Positions 27,201-34,425 of a stretch of 64,000 nt of DNA are shown one piece after another (the stretch's first letter is position 1; each line of letters starts with the position of its first letter). Source of the stretch: JAHBVL01 sp963712055 (GTDB taxonomy: Bacteria; Chloroflexota; Chloroflexia; Thermomicrobiales; UBA6265); NCBI GenBank assembly GCA_963712055.1, contig CAVQGN010000003.1, positions 1 through 64,000 of the forward strand. Direction: 5' to 3'. Both the position numbers and the translations under genes were made by a program. Under the pieces are notes generated by a model. It did no database searches and was not told the origin of the DNA. It was given only the letters and a program-made list of their open reading frames with translations.

Positions 27201-30004
27201 CCGACCGCCCACTGGGTGCCATTCGCCTGGGTGGTGGTCGGATAGGAACCCGAACCATCCATCATCGTGATCGGGATGTTCAGATGCTCGGTTTCGCATG
27301 GACCAATGTCCTGATCTGGCAACGCGCCCATGTAGTAAGCCTGCTCGCGGCCGTATTCAGTCCCAGGAGCGCAGTCCCATTTGTAGATCGTGACCGTGTT
27401 GCCGTCCGTTGGGGCGAAGTTGTACCAGTGGCACTCGATTCGCATGGTGTCGTACTTGAAATCGTTTCCATACACACCACCTGGCGCCGTATAGCGAACC
27501 CAGCCTTCCTCGATCTCAATGCCGTCTGGCCACTCGATATAACGACAGTACACGATCGGCTCGCCATAGCCTTCCGGCAGCGTTTCCGATGCCTGCCACT
27601 GACCGATCGGCGCGCCTGACCAGCCTGCATAGCCGCTGGCATCGGTACTCTGTGTCGAACCGCCACCCGTCCACTGCATATCAAACTGCCAGTCTTCGAC
27701 CGGTTTGCAATTCGCCTCGTAGTAGGACTTGTCGGCATCCACCGGTGCGTCGATCGGACACACGTACTTGTAGAAGTCGATGTAGTTGTAGTCGCCGGCC
27801 GTTGGGGCGAAGTTGTACCAGTGGCACTCGATTCGCATTCCTTCGTAGCCGAACCCATTCTCATAGGCTCCGGCCGGTGCCTGGAACATCGCCCATTCAC
27901 CAGTAACCCCAGCCTCTTGTGGCCACTCCGTGTACCGGCAGTAGACGATCGGATCAGACCAGCCTTCCGGCACGGCTTCGCTCGACTGGAACGTTCCAAT
28001 CGGGATGCCACTCCAACCCACGTAGCCATTGACGTCGGTCGTGCCTGAGGTGTCGCCACCGACGTAGCTCAGCTTGAACTCCCAGCCAGCTGCCGGTTTG
28101 CAGTTCGCCTCGTAGTAGCTCTTGTCGGCATCACGCGGCGCCGTGTCCGGGCACTCGTACTTGTAGAAGTCAATGTAGTTGTAGTCGCCGTCCGCAATCG
28201 GAGTGTTAAACCAAGCGCACGCAACCGTATATCCAACCTTCATGCTGACCTGCACACCGTTGCCATCGAACAGCGGGGTTTCGACCGAAGCAGCACCGTT
28301 CTGGGTACCGTCAGACGCGTGGCAGAACACCACGTAGCTCCATGTGGAGTCGAGACCCATCTCGCGAATCACATACTCTCCCTCCGGGACCTTGTCCCAG
28401 AGAACAGATGCTGGTGGTCCGCCCTCAGCTGTCTTGCTTTCCCAGGTCTGAGGAGCATTGCCGGGTCCTTCAAGCGAGAACATCGCGCCGGAGCCGCTTT
28501 CCTGGCAGGCACTCTGAAGATCGGCCTGCGTCGGCGCCTGGACGAATGCCAGACCTTCCGGACACCAGTACTTCTCTACCAGAATCGACCCACCTTCGGC
28601 GTTCTTGACATTAAAGAACGAGCAAACGAGATAGTTCCCAGCTTTTGGTGTCCAGTTGATCCCGGTGTCCGGGCTGTACACCACCGGGTACGGCTGCCCT
28701 GTCGGATTGCCACGTTGGTACTCGAAGCAATAAACAATGGGAACTCCGTAACCGGAATCAGCCGCTATCTCTTCGATGATGCGGATTTCCTGATCCTGGC
28801 TAAACGAATGGTATCCAGCGTATCCAGGCACGCCTGACGATGCGGGCACCGAGCCGATGGTCTGGTTGTTACTCGTCTGCTCGATCCGCCACCCGATTTG
28901 AGAAGCGGGCTGCTCGCTGCACATCGCTCGGAAATCTTCGAAAGTCGCATTGCCGTTCAAGGACAGCACGCTATCGGGACACCAGTACTTGTAAAGCTGC
29001 AACTGATCTGCCGGGAAATTGAACCAGAAACAATCGAGAACGTAACCGGGCTGAATATCCCATGCGAATGACGTCGCATCCTGCATGGACATTGCCTGGG
29101 ATGTTGCTGCGCCGTTGCCCTCAGTGGCCGGGTAGTACGTGCAGTGAACCACGCCAAATCCGTATCCCGGTGGGAGGAACTCGCGCAAGGTGGTTGGACC
29201 GCTCGGAACCTGATCCCAACTGGCGACGCCGTCCTGTCCGGTTTGGAGGGTGGTCAGCGCGGAGCCGTTCTGCTCGACCGCGATCTGCACGTTTGGCATT
29301 GGCGACGTGCAAAGTGAACTCAGTTCCTGGAGCTGCGCCTGATAGGGATCCTGGAGTTTCCAGTCATCTGGGCAGAAATACTTGCGGATGACAACGATGC
29401 CGTTTTGCTGCGCTGTTTGGTAGTTGAACATCTGGCAGTAGAGAGACTCGCCAGGCTGGACGGTCCAGTTGATGAAGTTCGAAGTTCCTGCATACGAAAG
29501 ATTCGGACCCGAAACGTCGGGAACGAAAGGACTGCAGAAGACATGCGGCGCCCCATAGCCGGGACGTTCTTCCTCGGAAATGTCAAAGTTGTACAACCCA
29601 TCGTAGGGGCCCCATTGGCCGAAATTCGTGATCGATTGAACTTGACCCGCGACGGTCACGTTGACCGGCGTCTGATTCTGCCCACAATTCTGTAGGAGCG
29701 TGCCGTAGTCGGCCTGAGACCAGTCACTCCCAACCGGACAGTCGTATTTCTCAATCTGGACATACGTCGGAGCAACCGCCTGTTCCTGCTGGGCCTCCTG
29801 TCCGTTCTGGCCGTCCTGTCCTTCTTGGCCCTCCCCATTGGTGTCATCTGATTGCAGGGTCTGTGGTTGCAGGTCCTGCGCCAAGACTTGCTGCGAACCC
29901 ATGATCTGGGCCGAGAGCGAGAGGAGGAGGGTCAAAATCCCAAACCAGAGCACGAGTCGTGAGTGTGGAATCGGAAGTTCGGATGTCGTTCGTCGATGTT
30001 TCAC
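24149..30004 (-). CDS. Giant secreted protein of 14 Cys-rich CnaB/SpaA-like modules with a YPNTG sorting motif
   Basis: A 1951-residue surface protein. A signal peptide covers about 1-43 (FGILTLLLSLSAQ, cleavage near LAQ). A Gln/Gly/Glu linker leads to 14 modules of about 115-135 residues (about 78-1885). Each module opens with a strand bearing Lys and Cys (IYKYNC, IYKWDC, FYKYEC), has a central Glu in E-x-(V/L/I)-P-x-G-Y, and ends in C-x-W-(Y/F)-N. Lys, Glu and Asn are the residues that form isopeptide bonds in CnaB domains. All 14 modules keep Lys and Glu; module 12 has Asp for Asn. The tail is Pro-rich and carries YPNTG about 40 residues before the stop, without the usual hydrophobic helix. 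The start is GTG 30004 with AGGAG upstream. Likely a cell-surface fibre or adhesin; the module ligand is unknown. Confidence 0.85.
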   Translation of the reverse strand: MKHRRTTSELPIPHSRLVLWFGILTLLLSLSAQIMGSQQVLAQDLQPQTLQSDDTNGEGQEGQDGQNGQEAQQEQAVAPTYVQIEKYDCPVGSDWSQADYGTLLQNCGQNQTPVNVTVAGQVQSITNFGQWGPYDGLYNFDISEEERPGYGAPHVFCSPFVPDVSGPNLSYAGTSNFINWTVQPGESLYCQMFNYQTAQQNGIVVIRKYFCPDDWKLQDPYQAQLQELSSLCTSPMPNVQIAVEQNGSALTTLQTGQDGVASWDQVPSGPTTLREFLPPGYGFGVVHCTYYPATEGNGAATSQAMSMQDATSFAWDIQPGYVLDCFWFNFPADQLQLYKYWCPDSVLSLNGNATFEDFRAMCSEQPASQIGWRIEQTSNNQTIGSVPASSGVPGYAGYHSFSQDQEIRIIEEIAADSGYGVPIVYCFEYQRGNPTGQPYPVVYSPDTGINWTPKAGNYLVCSFFNVKNAEGGSILVEKYWCPEGLAFVQAPTQADLQSACQESGSGAMFSLEGPGNAPQTWESKTAEGGPPASVLWDKVPEGEYVIREMGLDSTWSYVVFCHASDGTQNGAASVETPLFDGNGVQVSMKVGYTVACAWFNTPIADGDYNYIDFYKYECPDTAPRDADKSYYEANCKPAAGWEFKLSYVGGDTSGTTDVNGYVGWSGIPIGTFQSSEAVPEGWSDPIVYCRYTEWPQEAGVTGEWAMFQAPAGAYENGFGYEGMRIECHWYNFAPTAGDYNYIDFYKYVCPIDAPVDADKSYYEANCKPVEDWQFDMQWTGGGSTQSTDASGYAGWSGAPIGQWQASETLPEGYGEPIVYCRYIEWPDGIEIEEGWVRYTAPGGVYGNDFKYDTMRIECHWYNFAPTDGNTVTIYKWDCAPGTEYGREQAYYMGALPDQDIGPCETEHLNIPITMMDGSGSYPTTTQANGTQWAVGSLDPSGSFQVMEEIPAGYGDPMVFCSTTDDNGQTMVPSVGGAIAITPSTGSYAYQCNWYNIPTTTTDNSVTIYKWDCAPGTEYGREQDYYMGALQDQDIGPCESEHLNIPITLLDGGGSYPTTTQANGTQWSGVVLDQGGGFQVVEEIPSGYGDPMVFCGTLDEDVQTVTPSTGGTIAINPSSEPFTYQCNWYNIPTDVTPADPGTNWITIYKYVCGPEAPVSDDLGAMQAACTDFQSGVNFTLEGPSGFTSNTQSTVGGVAEWSGLYAGNYTVMESVPPGYGEPKIWCGYTAIGGVTIEDGLIPYDQYTAQDGAIQTNLESENSRLVCYWFNFPSPESTVTVYKYNCTYEPAGFPTLGGWQEACPTVGDGFTFSLTDSTATSTDMVTSGGSASWSGVPEGDFTLSETLQSGWGEPVVWCGFTAFSDGAVIDAFPMQVPTLAGGSVSSTISYPGTSYFCFWFNIPDEKSSITIYKYNCPEGPLEGEVLDPFADYTNQCHPASDGIQFNLSNANGDSSASTLGGMVSWSDVPSGAFTITETLPQGYDPPIWFCEAVVPGVILADVSSGPTVIGDASYSGSIDVMGTKYYCWVFDFPSPDRTVEVYKWLCPEGYEGGESHDAWMSNCTMPMNNVSFSVTDVNGIWTQPTVAGSATWYGVGQGDVTLREHIPPGYFEPVYWCSLEAIDGAAFAEDWTYYPSTDGTISRSLNYSEFKWVCNVYNLPKGKGSITINKWLCPPGYDLYGWGSDPYKDCAQRWDGITFTLDQPVGPNLQSNTGDSIPGAVFFGGLEPGSYVVTESVPSNIDHVFVLDCYGSDVDKVHPYPLKWGNGLTVQVAGGDEIVCNWYNVPKPTKGWLTIYKYQCWTPVYTSEVDCEIYEFGATFELFTIPGNVSMGSGTTNSGGVYTWSDLEAGSYKVKEISHTPCRITTTKKDSQGNIKVDVSQGTIVKIYNCKPKTPGKPGTPTVPGKPPGKYPNTGVDPASVNAVGPVAVSAGWHANAANQRCAGRGLLQDQLSR
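24269..24283 (-). other. YPNTG sortase recognition motif
   Basis: These codons give Y-P-N-T-G, preceded by a Pro/Gly/Lys-rich stretch (TPGKPGTPTVPGKPPGK) of the cell-wall-spanning type. It fits the LPxTG family with Tyr at the first position. The expected following hydrophobic helix and basic tail are missing: VDPASVNAVGPVAVSAGWHA follows instead. The adjacent gene encodes the presumed cognate class F sortase. Confidence 0.7.
26590..27413 (-). repeat. Tandemly duplicated module pair (modules 7 and 8 of the giant protein)
   Basis: Modules 7 (about 27014-27413) and 8 (about 26590-27013) are nearly identical over long stretches. Both have WDCAPGTEYGREQ, YYMGAL, QDIGPCE and HLNIPIT, and DNA identity is high across the shared segments. 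Their likeness exceeds that between other modules, indicating a recent intragenic duplication. Confidence 0.8.
27414..28196 (-). repeat. Tandemly duplicated module pair (modules 5 and 6 of the giant protein)
   Basis: Module 5 (about 27804-28196) and module 6 (about 27414-27803) share GDYNYIDFYKY, DADKSYYEANCKP, GYVGWSG/GYAGWSG and RIECHWYNFAPT. Long runs of near-identical DNA mark a second recent duplication, separate from that of modules 7 and 8. Confidence 0.8.
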
Positions 30005-30102
30005 AGCGCTCTCCTGCTATAGATAAGGTCGGCTCAAACGCTTCGACGTGGGCGGACGAGAACAATGGGCATAATCCAAGGCGCTTTCAGCCGTTGGATA
30101 CT

Positions 30103-30114
30103 CTGAATATTCAG
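30103..30114. promoter_or_regulatory. 12-bp palindrome in the giant-gene leader
   Basis: CTGAATATTCAG is a perfect palindrome about 70 bases downstream of the inferred transcription start and about 100 bases before the giant gene's start codon. It could be an operator. No regulator gene is adjacent. Confidence 0.3.
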
Positions 30115-30183
30115 CACTCTCGGGAACGCAAAGACGAGCGCACCCGTGCGTCATTCCCTTTCGCTCTTTGCCATCTGCACCCG

Positions 30184-30212
30184 ATAGTAGTGGTCCGGCG
30201 CATCGATTGCAA
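30184..30212 (-). promoter_or_regulatory. Probable promoter of the giant surface-protein gene
   Basis: On the - strand TTGCAA (30207-30212) and TACTAT (30184-30189) are spaced by exactly 17 bases. Transcription would start near 30177, leaving a leader of about 170 bases. The rest of the 410-base gene-free stretch (30213-30414) shows no further feature I can support. Confidence 0.5.
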
Positions 30213-30414
30213 CCCTTGAGAGACGCATTTGTAAGAATTTGCAATTCATCCAAGCGCGACAAAAGCACGTCACCAGCCTGTCCAAGCCATCCCCTCCGCA
30301 CTCCTGGATCAAACGGGTAACCTCCACCCCTTCACGACCTTATCGACGCCAATTCGACAGCAAAACGAACGGACTCTTAGATGGCGATGTCGCCGAGTCG
30401 ACTGGCGTGAACTG

Positions 30415-30990
30415 CTAAGCGATCGCGTTCAGCGCTGACGTGGGTGTCGATTCCGGGGCAGTCGCGAGCACGTTGTACCAGGAGCAGCGAACCTCCTCGC
30501 CCGGCTCAAGCGAGACCCCGATCCGACCCGAGTTGTCGGGTCTGCCGTAGGGTAGAAAGAGGGGGTCCTCCCAGGACCGGAGCGAACTTGCGCAATCCCA
30601 GACGAACGAAGAAGCGAGGTTCGCCGGGATTGCTTCGGTCAGAAGATAAGACCCGGCCGGGAGCCCGCTGAAAACGATCGTGGCAGGAGCGCCTCCTTGG
30701 CCAGTTGATGCGGCAACCTGGCTCATCTCGCTGGCCAAACTGAACAGGAGGTCGTCGGTTGGCAAGACGCACGCAATTTCCAACTCCGCCGCCATCTCGA
30801 ACTCGTCGAATCCAGCCGGACAGGTAAAGACGTTAATCGTGAGTGAGGCGCCGTCATCGGCTCGCGTTGCGGACTGCAACACCACGCCTGCGGATCCTCC
30901 GAGCACAACAACGCACACGGCCATCAACCAAACGCGGCGGAGTAACCCGCTCTGTCGTCGCGCTCGATCGCTCAATTGGAACAAACCCAT
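30415..30990 (-). CDS. Single-module membrane/secreted paralog of the giant Cys-rich protein
   Basis: A 191-residue protein. A positively charged N terminus (RARRQSGLLRR) and a hydrophobic segment (VWLMAVCVVVLGGSAGVVL, about 25-43) form a signal peptide or anchor. One module follows, related to those of the giant protein: LTINVFTCPAGFDEF, then SGLPAGSYLLTEAIP, then EEVRCSWYNV. The Cys pattern, the central Glu and the final Asn are conserved, but the Lys of the first strand is replaced by Val, so an isopeptide bond cannot form. GAAAGGA upstream supports ATG 30990 over longer in-frame starts. It might be a base, cap or regulator of the giant fibre; this is inference. Confidence 0.75.
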   Translation of the reverse strand: MGLFQLSDRARRQSGLLRRVWLMAVCVVVLGGSAGVVLQSATRADDGASLTINVFTCPAGFDEFEMAAELEIACVLPTDDLLFSLASEMSQVAASTGQGGAPATIVFSGLPAGSYLLTEAIPANLASSFVWDCASSLRSWEDPLFLPYGRPDNSGRIGVSLEPGEEVRCSWYNVLATAPESTPTSALNAIA

Positions 30991-31038
30991 AGCAACATCC
31001 TTTCTCGACAGTATCGCGCTGGACGGTACCAGATCATT

Positions 31039-31065
31039 GACTCTCCAACAGCTGGACTCTCCAAC
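31039..31065. repeat. Pair of 11-bp direct repeats upstream of the single-module gene
   Basis: GACTCTCCAAC occurs twice with a 5-base spacer (31039-31049 and 31055-31065), a 16-base period. It lies in the divergent region between the single-module gene and the cyclophilin gene, where a regulator could bind. Function is unknown. Confidence 0.5.
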
Positions 31066-31174
31066 TGCCATCGCCGAGTCCGATACGATCGACCACGGTT
31101 TCCGTTCGGCGTCTATGATTGCGGCGGTTTGGTCATTTTACCGGCGTCGACAAGCGCCGCAACAGGAGTACACC

Positions 31175-31696
31175 ATGCAGCTGATACGCATTGAAACACC
31201 GATGGGTTCGATCGACGTTGCACTCGACGATGCTGCAGCGCCAAGGACCGTCGCCAACTTCCTCTCTTACATGGACGCCGGTGTTTACGACGGCGGCTGC
31301 TTCTATCGAACGGTCACCCCGGACAACCAACCCAACGACACGGTCCGAATTGCGGTCATCCAGGGTGGCAAGAGCGGCGACTACGCTTTCGATGACACCG
31401 CCAACCTGCCCCTGGAGCGCACCAGCCAGACCGGACTCACGCATCTGGATGGAACGATCTCGATGGCTCGCTTCACCCCAGACAGCGCAAACTCCGAGTT
31501 TTTCATCTGTGTCGGTGATCAGCCAGAGCTCGATTTTGGTGGAAAGCGCAATCCGGATGGCCAGGGATTTGCCGCCTTTGGATCGGTCACAAACGGCATG
31601 GACGTGGTCCATGCGATCAATCAGTCACCGTGTATCGAACAAACCCTCGAGCCGTTGATCCCGATCACGCGAGTTTCCCGGATTTCGTCAAGCTAG
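31175..31696 (+). CDS. Peptidyl-prolyl cis-trans isomerase, cyclophilin type
   Basis: A 173-residue cytoplasmic cyclophilin that catalyses cis-trans isomerisation of prolyl peptide bonds. The order of motifs is normal: APRTVANFLSYMDAGVYDGG, the catalytic Arg in CFYRTV (about 46-51), AVIQGG, GTISMARF, SEFFICVGDQPELDFGG and FAAFGSVTNGMDVV. There is no signal peptide. ATG 31175 has AGGAG six bases before it; longer in-frame starts lack a ribosome site and similarity. The 280 bases after it hold a short ACCAC/GTGGT hairpin near 31784 and no gene. Confidence 0.9.
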   Translation: MQLIRIETPMGSIDVALDDAAAPRTVANFLSYMDAGVYDGGCFYRTVTPDNQPNDTVRIAVIQGGKSGDYAFDDTANLPLERTSQTGLTHLDGTISMARFTPDSANSEFFICVGDQPELDFGGKRNPDGQGFAAFGSVTNGMDVVHAINQSPCIEQTLEPLIPITRVSRISSS

Positions 31697-31977
31697 GCTG
31701 AACGGCGACTTCTGGTCTTGGTCGGAACGGATTCTCTTCAAAGCGGAACCAATCAGTCTGAGCGAACGTTTGAATAAGCACTGAACCACCGCGGTTTAGT
31801 GGTAATCTGTACGTACGTGGGATCGCTCTGATCTGGTCAGCGGTTGCAGTCAGCTGATCAGGACGGAAGATGGGTCGAGACTCGCCGCGATCCAGAGGAG
31901 ATAGTTCCTGACCGGTCATCCACCCCTCATTTGCGGCGGATGACCATGCCAGCCACGGATTGCAGGGAGGGTAAACG

Positions 31978-32604
31978 ATGGTTTTCAAACGCGACAACAA
32001 GGGTGACGCGTTTCAGCGTCAAATCAGCGCGTTGAGGCAGCAACTCGGCTCACCCGAAGAGGACGAGTTCGCCGAAGGTGAAGAGGCGGAGCCTGGTTTC
32101 CTGGAAGAACCGGCCTACTCTCGAAGCTATGAACCGCAAACGCAAGAAGACTATGGCGACGCGTATTCCTATGAAGACACGGCATCGCCCGCCGTTGTCA
32201 CGGACCCCGAACTTCCTGTGATCCCAGCAGTCGAAGCTCAGACCACTGTGATCAGCCACAACACATCCTGGAAGGGTGAGCTGAACGCTGAAGGCTCGAT
32301 CCATCTTCATGGAGCGTACGACGGTGTGATCACTGCCAAGGAAGACGTCTTTATTCTCGAAGAAGCCCAGGTAACCGCTCAGATCAATGCCGCGCGCGTC
32401 GTCATCGCGGGTCGCTATGACGGAGTGGTGACGTGTAAGCAACGACTCGAGATTCTGCCCACTGGTCGGGTCCAGGGTGAATTTCGATCACCAGTGCTGG
32501 TCGTTCACGAGGGCGCCATGGTTGGTGGCAAAGTTTCGATGACCACAGACGGAGCGGGAGCTGCGGCGCCGACCGATCTTGTGCGGCGAAAAACGGGAAG
32601 TTAG
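31978..32604 (+). CDS. Bactofilin family cytoskeletal protein, copy 1
   Basis: A 208-residue polymer-forming protein. An acidic, disordered N terminus (about 1-90, rich in Glu, Asp and Tyr) is followed by the right-handed beta-helix of bactofilins (about 92-195): TSWKGELNAEGSIHLHGAYDGVI, VTAQINAARVVIAGRYDGVVTC and LPTGRVQGEF. Bactofilins form nucleotide-independent filaments under the membrane that scaffold wall enzymes. GGGAGGG precedes ATG 31978. The next gene is a second, shorter bactofilin, and the pair may co-polymerise. Confidence 0.9.
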   Translation: MVFKRDNKGDAFQRQISALRQQLGSPEEDEFAEGEEAEPGFLEEPAYSRSYEPQTQEDYGDAYSYEDTASPAVVTDPELPVIPAVEAQTTVISHNTSWKGELNAEGSIHLHGAYDGVITAKEDVFILEEAQVTAQINAARVVIAGRYDGVVTCKQRLEILPTGRVQGEFRSPVLVVHEGAMVGGKVSMTTDGAGAAAPTDLVRRKTGS

Positions 32605-32676
32605 CGTCGCCTGACTTGGTGGGCGCATGCTCATGAAAGTGTTTACCACCCCGAAAGGGCACGGAGGAGTTTCCGG

Positions 32677-33252
32677 ATGAGTCAGCGACAGGAGAGCGCG
32701 ATATCGCCGGTCGGAGCGGAGCGGGAAGCCGGTTTCTTCAGTGTGATCGATCAATACTCCGTGTTCGACGGCACCTTCGTTGCGGAACGCGACCTGCGTA
32801 TCGAAGGCAAGGTCAAAGGCACGATCGATTGCCACGGCACGTTGTTCGTCGCGAGAGGTGCCTCGGTGTCGGCGAAAGTCGAAGCTGAGAACATCGCCGT
32901 CGCTGGTGAACTCGACGGTGAAATCCGATGCCGGGGCAAACTCCAGCTCCTGCCGAGTGGAATAGTGCGAGGACAGGTGACGACCGCCACATTGGTGATC
33001 GCCGAAGGCGCCATCTATGATGGCGATCTGACCATGGTCGCACCATCCGCTCCGGCGTCAACTGGAAATGGCGCATCCGTTCGGCCCGAACCAGTGGATG
33101 TCCATGAACCAGCGGTGATGATGGAAGGGGCCCCGGCGGCGCCAGTTGAGCCCATAGAATCTGAACCAATTTCACCGAACACGTTTATTCGCAGGATGGG
33201 CGGCCCCGAAAAACCATGGCAGGAGCCGGACGAAAGCGACCGGGACCAATAG
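32677..33252 (+). CDS. Bactofilin family cytoskeletal protein, copy 2
   Basis: A 191-residue bactofilin. The beta-helix lies about 25-120, with repeats RDLRIEGKVKGTIDCHGTLFV, AENIAVAGELDGEIRC and LPSGIVRGQV. A Pro/Glu-rich tail (about 125-191) follows, unlike copy 1, whose disordered part is at the N terminus. CGGAGGAG lies upstream of ATG 32677. It is 72 bases after copy 1 and 64 bases before the SH3b membrane protein, making a likely three-gene envelope operon. Confidence 0.9.
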   Translation: MSQRQESAISPVGAEREAGFFSVIDQYSVFDGTFVAERDLRIEGKVKGTIDCHGTLFVARGASVSAKVEAENIAVAGELDGEIRCRGKLQLLPSGIVRGQVTTATLVIAEGAIYDGDLTMVAPSAPASTGNGASVRPEPVDVHEPAVMMEGAPAAPVEPIESEPISPNTFIRRMGGPEKPWQEPDESDRDQ

Positions 33253-33283
33253 CAGAAATTGAGCGCGGCGACTTCCGTGTTGC

Positions 33284-33311
33284 CATCCTCCTGGCGAATT
33301 CCAGGAGGATG
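33284..33311 (+). promoter_or_regulatory. Perfect hairpin that sequesters a ribosome binding site
   Basis: CATCCTCCTGG, a 6-base loop (CGAATT) and CCAGGAGGATG form a perfect 11-bp stem. The 3' arm contains AGGAGGA (33303-33309), the ribosome site of the SH3b gene, whose TTG start is at 33317. The fold would hide the site, so translation should depend on melting or on a ribosome arriving from the upstream bactofilin gene. It could also act as an mRNA processing or attenuation element. Confidence 0.6.
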
Positions 33312-33316
33312 TCGAA

Positions 33317-34330
33317 TTGAGTGATTTCACACCGACTGGACGTATTTGCGGCACCTGTCGACATTTCGAATCCGGACTCCGGCCAAACGAAGGTTGGTGC
33401 CGGAATCCAAAGCTTTTTACCCCTGGACAAAGCCAGCCGGTCCGGGGATTCGAATGCTGGTGTTCGACCAGAGACGGGGACTTCTGGGAAGCATCGGAAT
33501 TTGCCGCCGGGATTGATTACACTTATGAAGCGTTGCCTGATGCCGAACAGGAGCGCGGGGAAACGGGCCGTTCCGATCCAGCCATGGAACCTTCCCTCGC
33601 CGGTTCTCTTCCCCGACCCGAATCGGCGCCTGTGTCCACTGGACCAGCAATCAATTTCGAATTCGAACCGGAAAGCATTCCGGGCGGGAATCGGGAATCG
33701 AAACCGGTTCCAGCAAGCAACGAGCAGAATCGAGCGCGCCGCGACCGGCCAGCAATCGAGCGACAGGAGCCAAGAGTGAGTTACCAGGAAGAACGCTACT
33801 GGACGGACTATCTCCGCATTGCACTTCCGATTGCCGGATTGCTGCTCCTGCTCGGGGTTTTCTGGTATTGGGCAAATTCGTTCATCGGCGACGATGGTGA
33901 CACAGATACCACTACGCCAGTGGTCGCAGTTCAGACGACCCCACTCACTGCTCCTACACCCACGCCTGAGAACAACGAGGCCGTTCAGATTCAGGTCACC
34001 GTGCAGTCGGTCCAGCCGACGGTCCCTGCGGTTGCGACCACTGACACCAGTGCTGCGGAGCCTTCACCCACCCCGGACGCGGGCGGTGACACGACCACTT
34101 CAGGCACCTTCGCTGAAGGCGACACTGTGATCGTGACAGACAACGATGTCAATATGCGTGACGCCGCCTCTACGACCGGCAACATCGTTGACACCTTACC
34201 CGAGGGAACCGAACTCACGATCGTGAGCGCCACGAGTGAGGAAGCCGACGGATACGTCTGGTGGAATGTCGAAGATCCATTGAATGCGACCACTGGATGG
34301 GTGGTCGAGGACTTCATCGAAACCCCCTGA
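33317..34330 (+). CDS. Membrane protein with N-terminal Cys-rich knuckle and C-terminal SH3b domain
   Basis: A 337-residue protein. The N terminus carries a probable zinc knuckle (CGTCRHFESG, then GWCRNP, then FECWC, about 9-52). A disordered acidic/Pro linker follows (60-150), then one transmembrane helix (IALPIAGLLLLLGVFWYW, about 173-190). After a Thr/Pro-rich linker comes an SH3b domain (about 270-337: GDTVIVTDNDVNMRDAAS, GNIVDTLPEGTELTIV, VWWNVEDP, TTGWVVEDFI). SH3b domains bind peptidoglycan, so the SH3b end is likely outside and the Cys end in the cytoplasm. Start is TTG 33317. Together with the bactofilins it may link an inner filament to the wall. Confidence 0.85.
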   Translation: MSDFTPTGRICGTCRHFESGLRPNEGWCRNPKLFTPGQSQPVRGFECWCSTRDGDFWEASEFAAGIDYTYEALPDAEQERGETGRSDPAMEPSLAGSLPRPESAPVSTGPAINFEFEPESIPGGNRESKPVPASNEQNRARRDRPAIERQEPRVSYQEERYWTDYLRIALPIAGLLLLLGVFWYWANSFIGDDGDTDTTTPVVAVQTTPLTAPTPTPENNEAVQIQVTVQSVQPTVPAVATTDTSAAEPSPTPDAGGDTTTSGTFAEGDTVIVTDNDVNMRDAASTTGNIVDTLPEGTELTIVSATSEEADGYVWWNVEDPLNATTGWVVEDFIETP

Positions 34331-34370
34331 TTCTCCACACGGACGTTTTGCTCTCACTGCAAGCGGTCGT

Positions 34371-34400
34371 TTCTCAGGTGTAGCAGCCTGGTGCTATAAT
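34371..34400 (+). promoter_or_regulatory. Promoter of the rpsB operon
   Basis: TATAAT at 34395-34400 is a perfect -10. A weak -35, TTCTCA (34371-34376), lies 18 bases upstream. Transcription would begin near 34407, giving a leader of about 130 bases before rpsB. Confidence 0.6.
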
Positions 34401-34409
34401 CACGCGTGG

Positions 34410-34425
34410 CCCGGCAATTGCCGGG
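34410..34425 (+). promoter_or_regulatory. Palindromic stem-loop at the 5' end of the rpsB mRNA
   Basis: CCCGGCAATTGCCGGG is a perfect 16-base palindrome placed directly at the inferred transcript start. It could protect the 5' end or form part of an S2-binding leader for autoregulation. It does not have to be a terminator: TCTTAT follows, a weak T-tract. Confidence 0.45.

Noticed and set aside
24194..27619. Two long + strand open frames (481 and 549 codons) opposite the giant surface protein
   Set aside because: They mirror the repeats of the - strand gene, are rich in Arg and His from antisense codons and lack domains.
24149..30004. Repeats considered as a CRISPR or satellite array
   Set aside because: Period is about 390 bases, the frame is open throughout and the repeats encode diverged protein modules.
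30017..30301. 94-codon open frame on the - strand in the giant-gene leader
   Set aside because: No ribosome site, no similarity, and it spans the inferred promoter.
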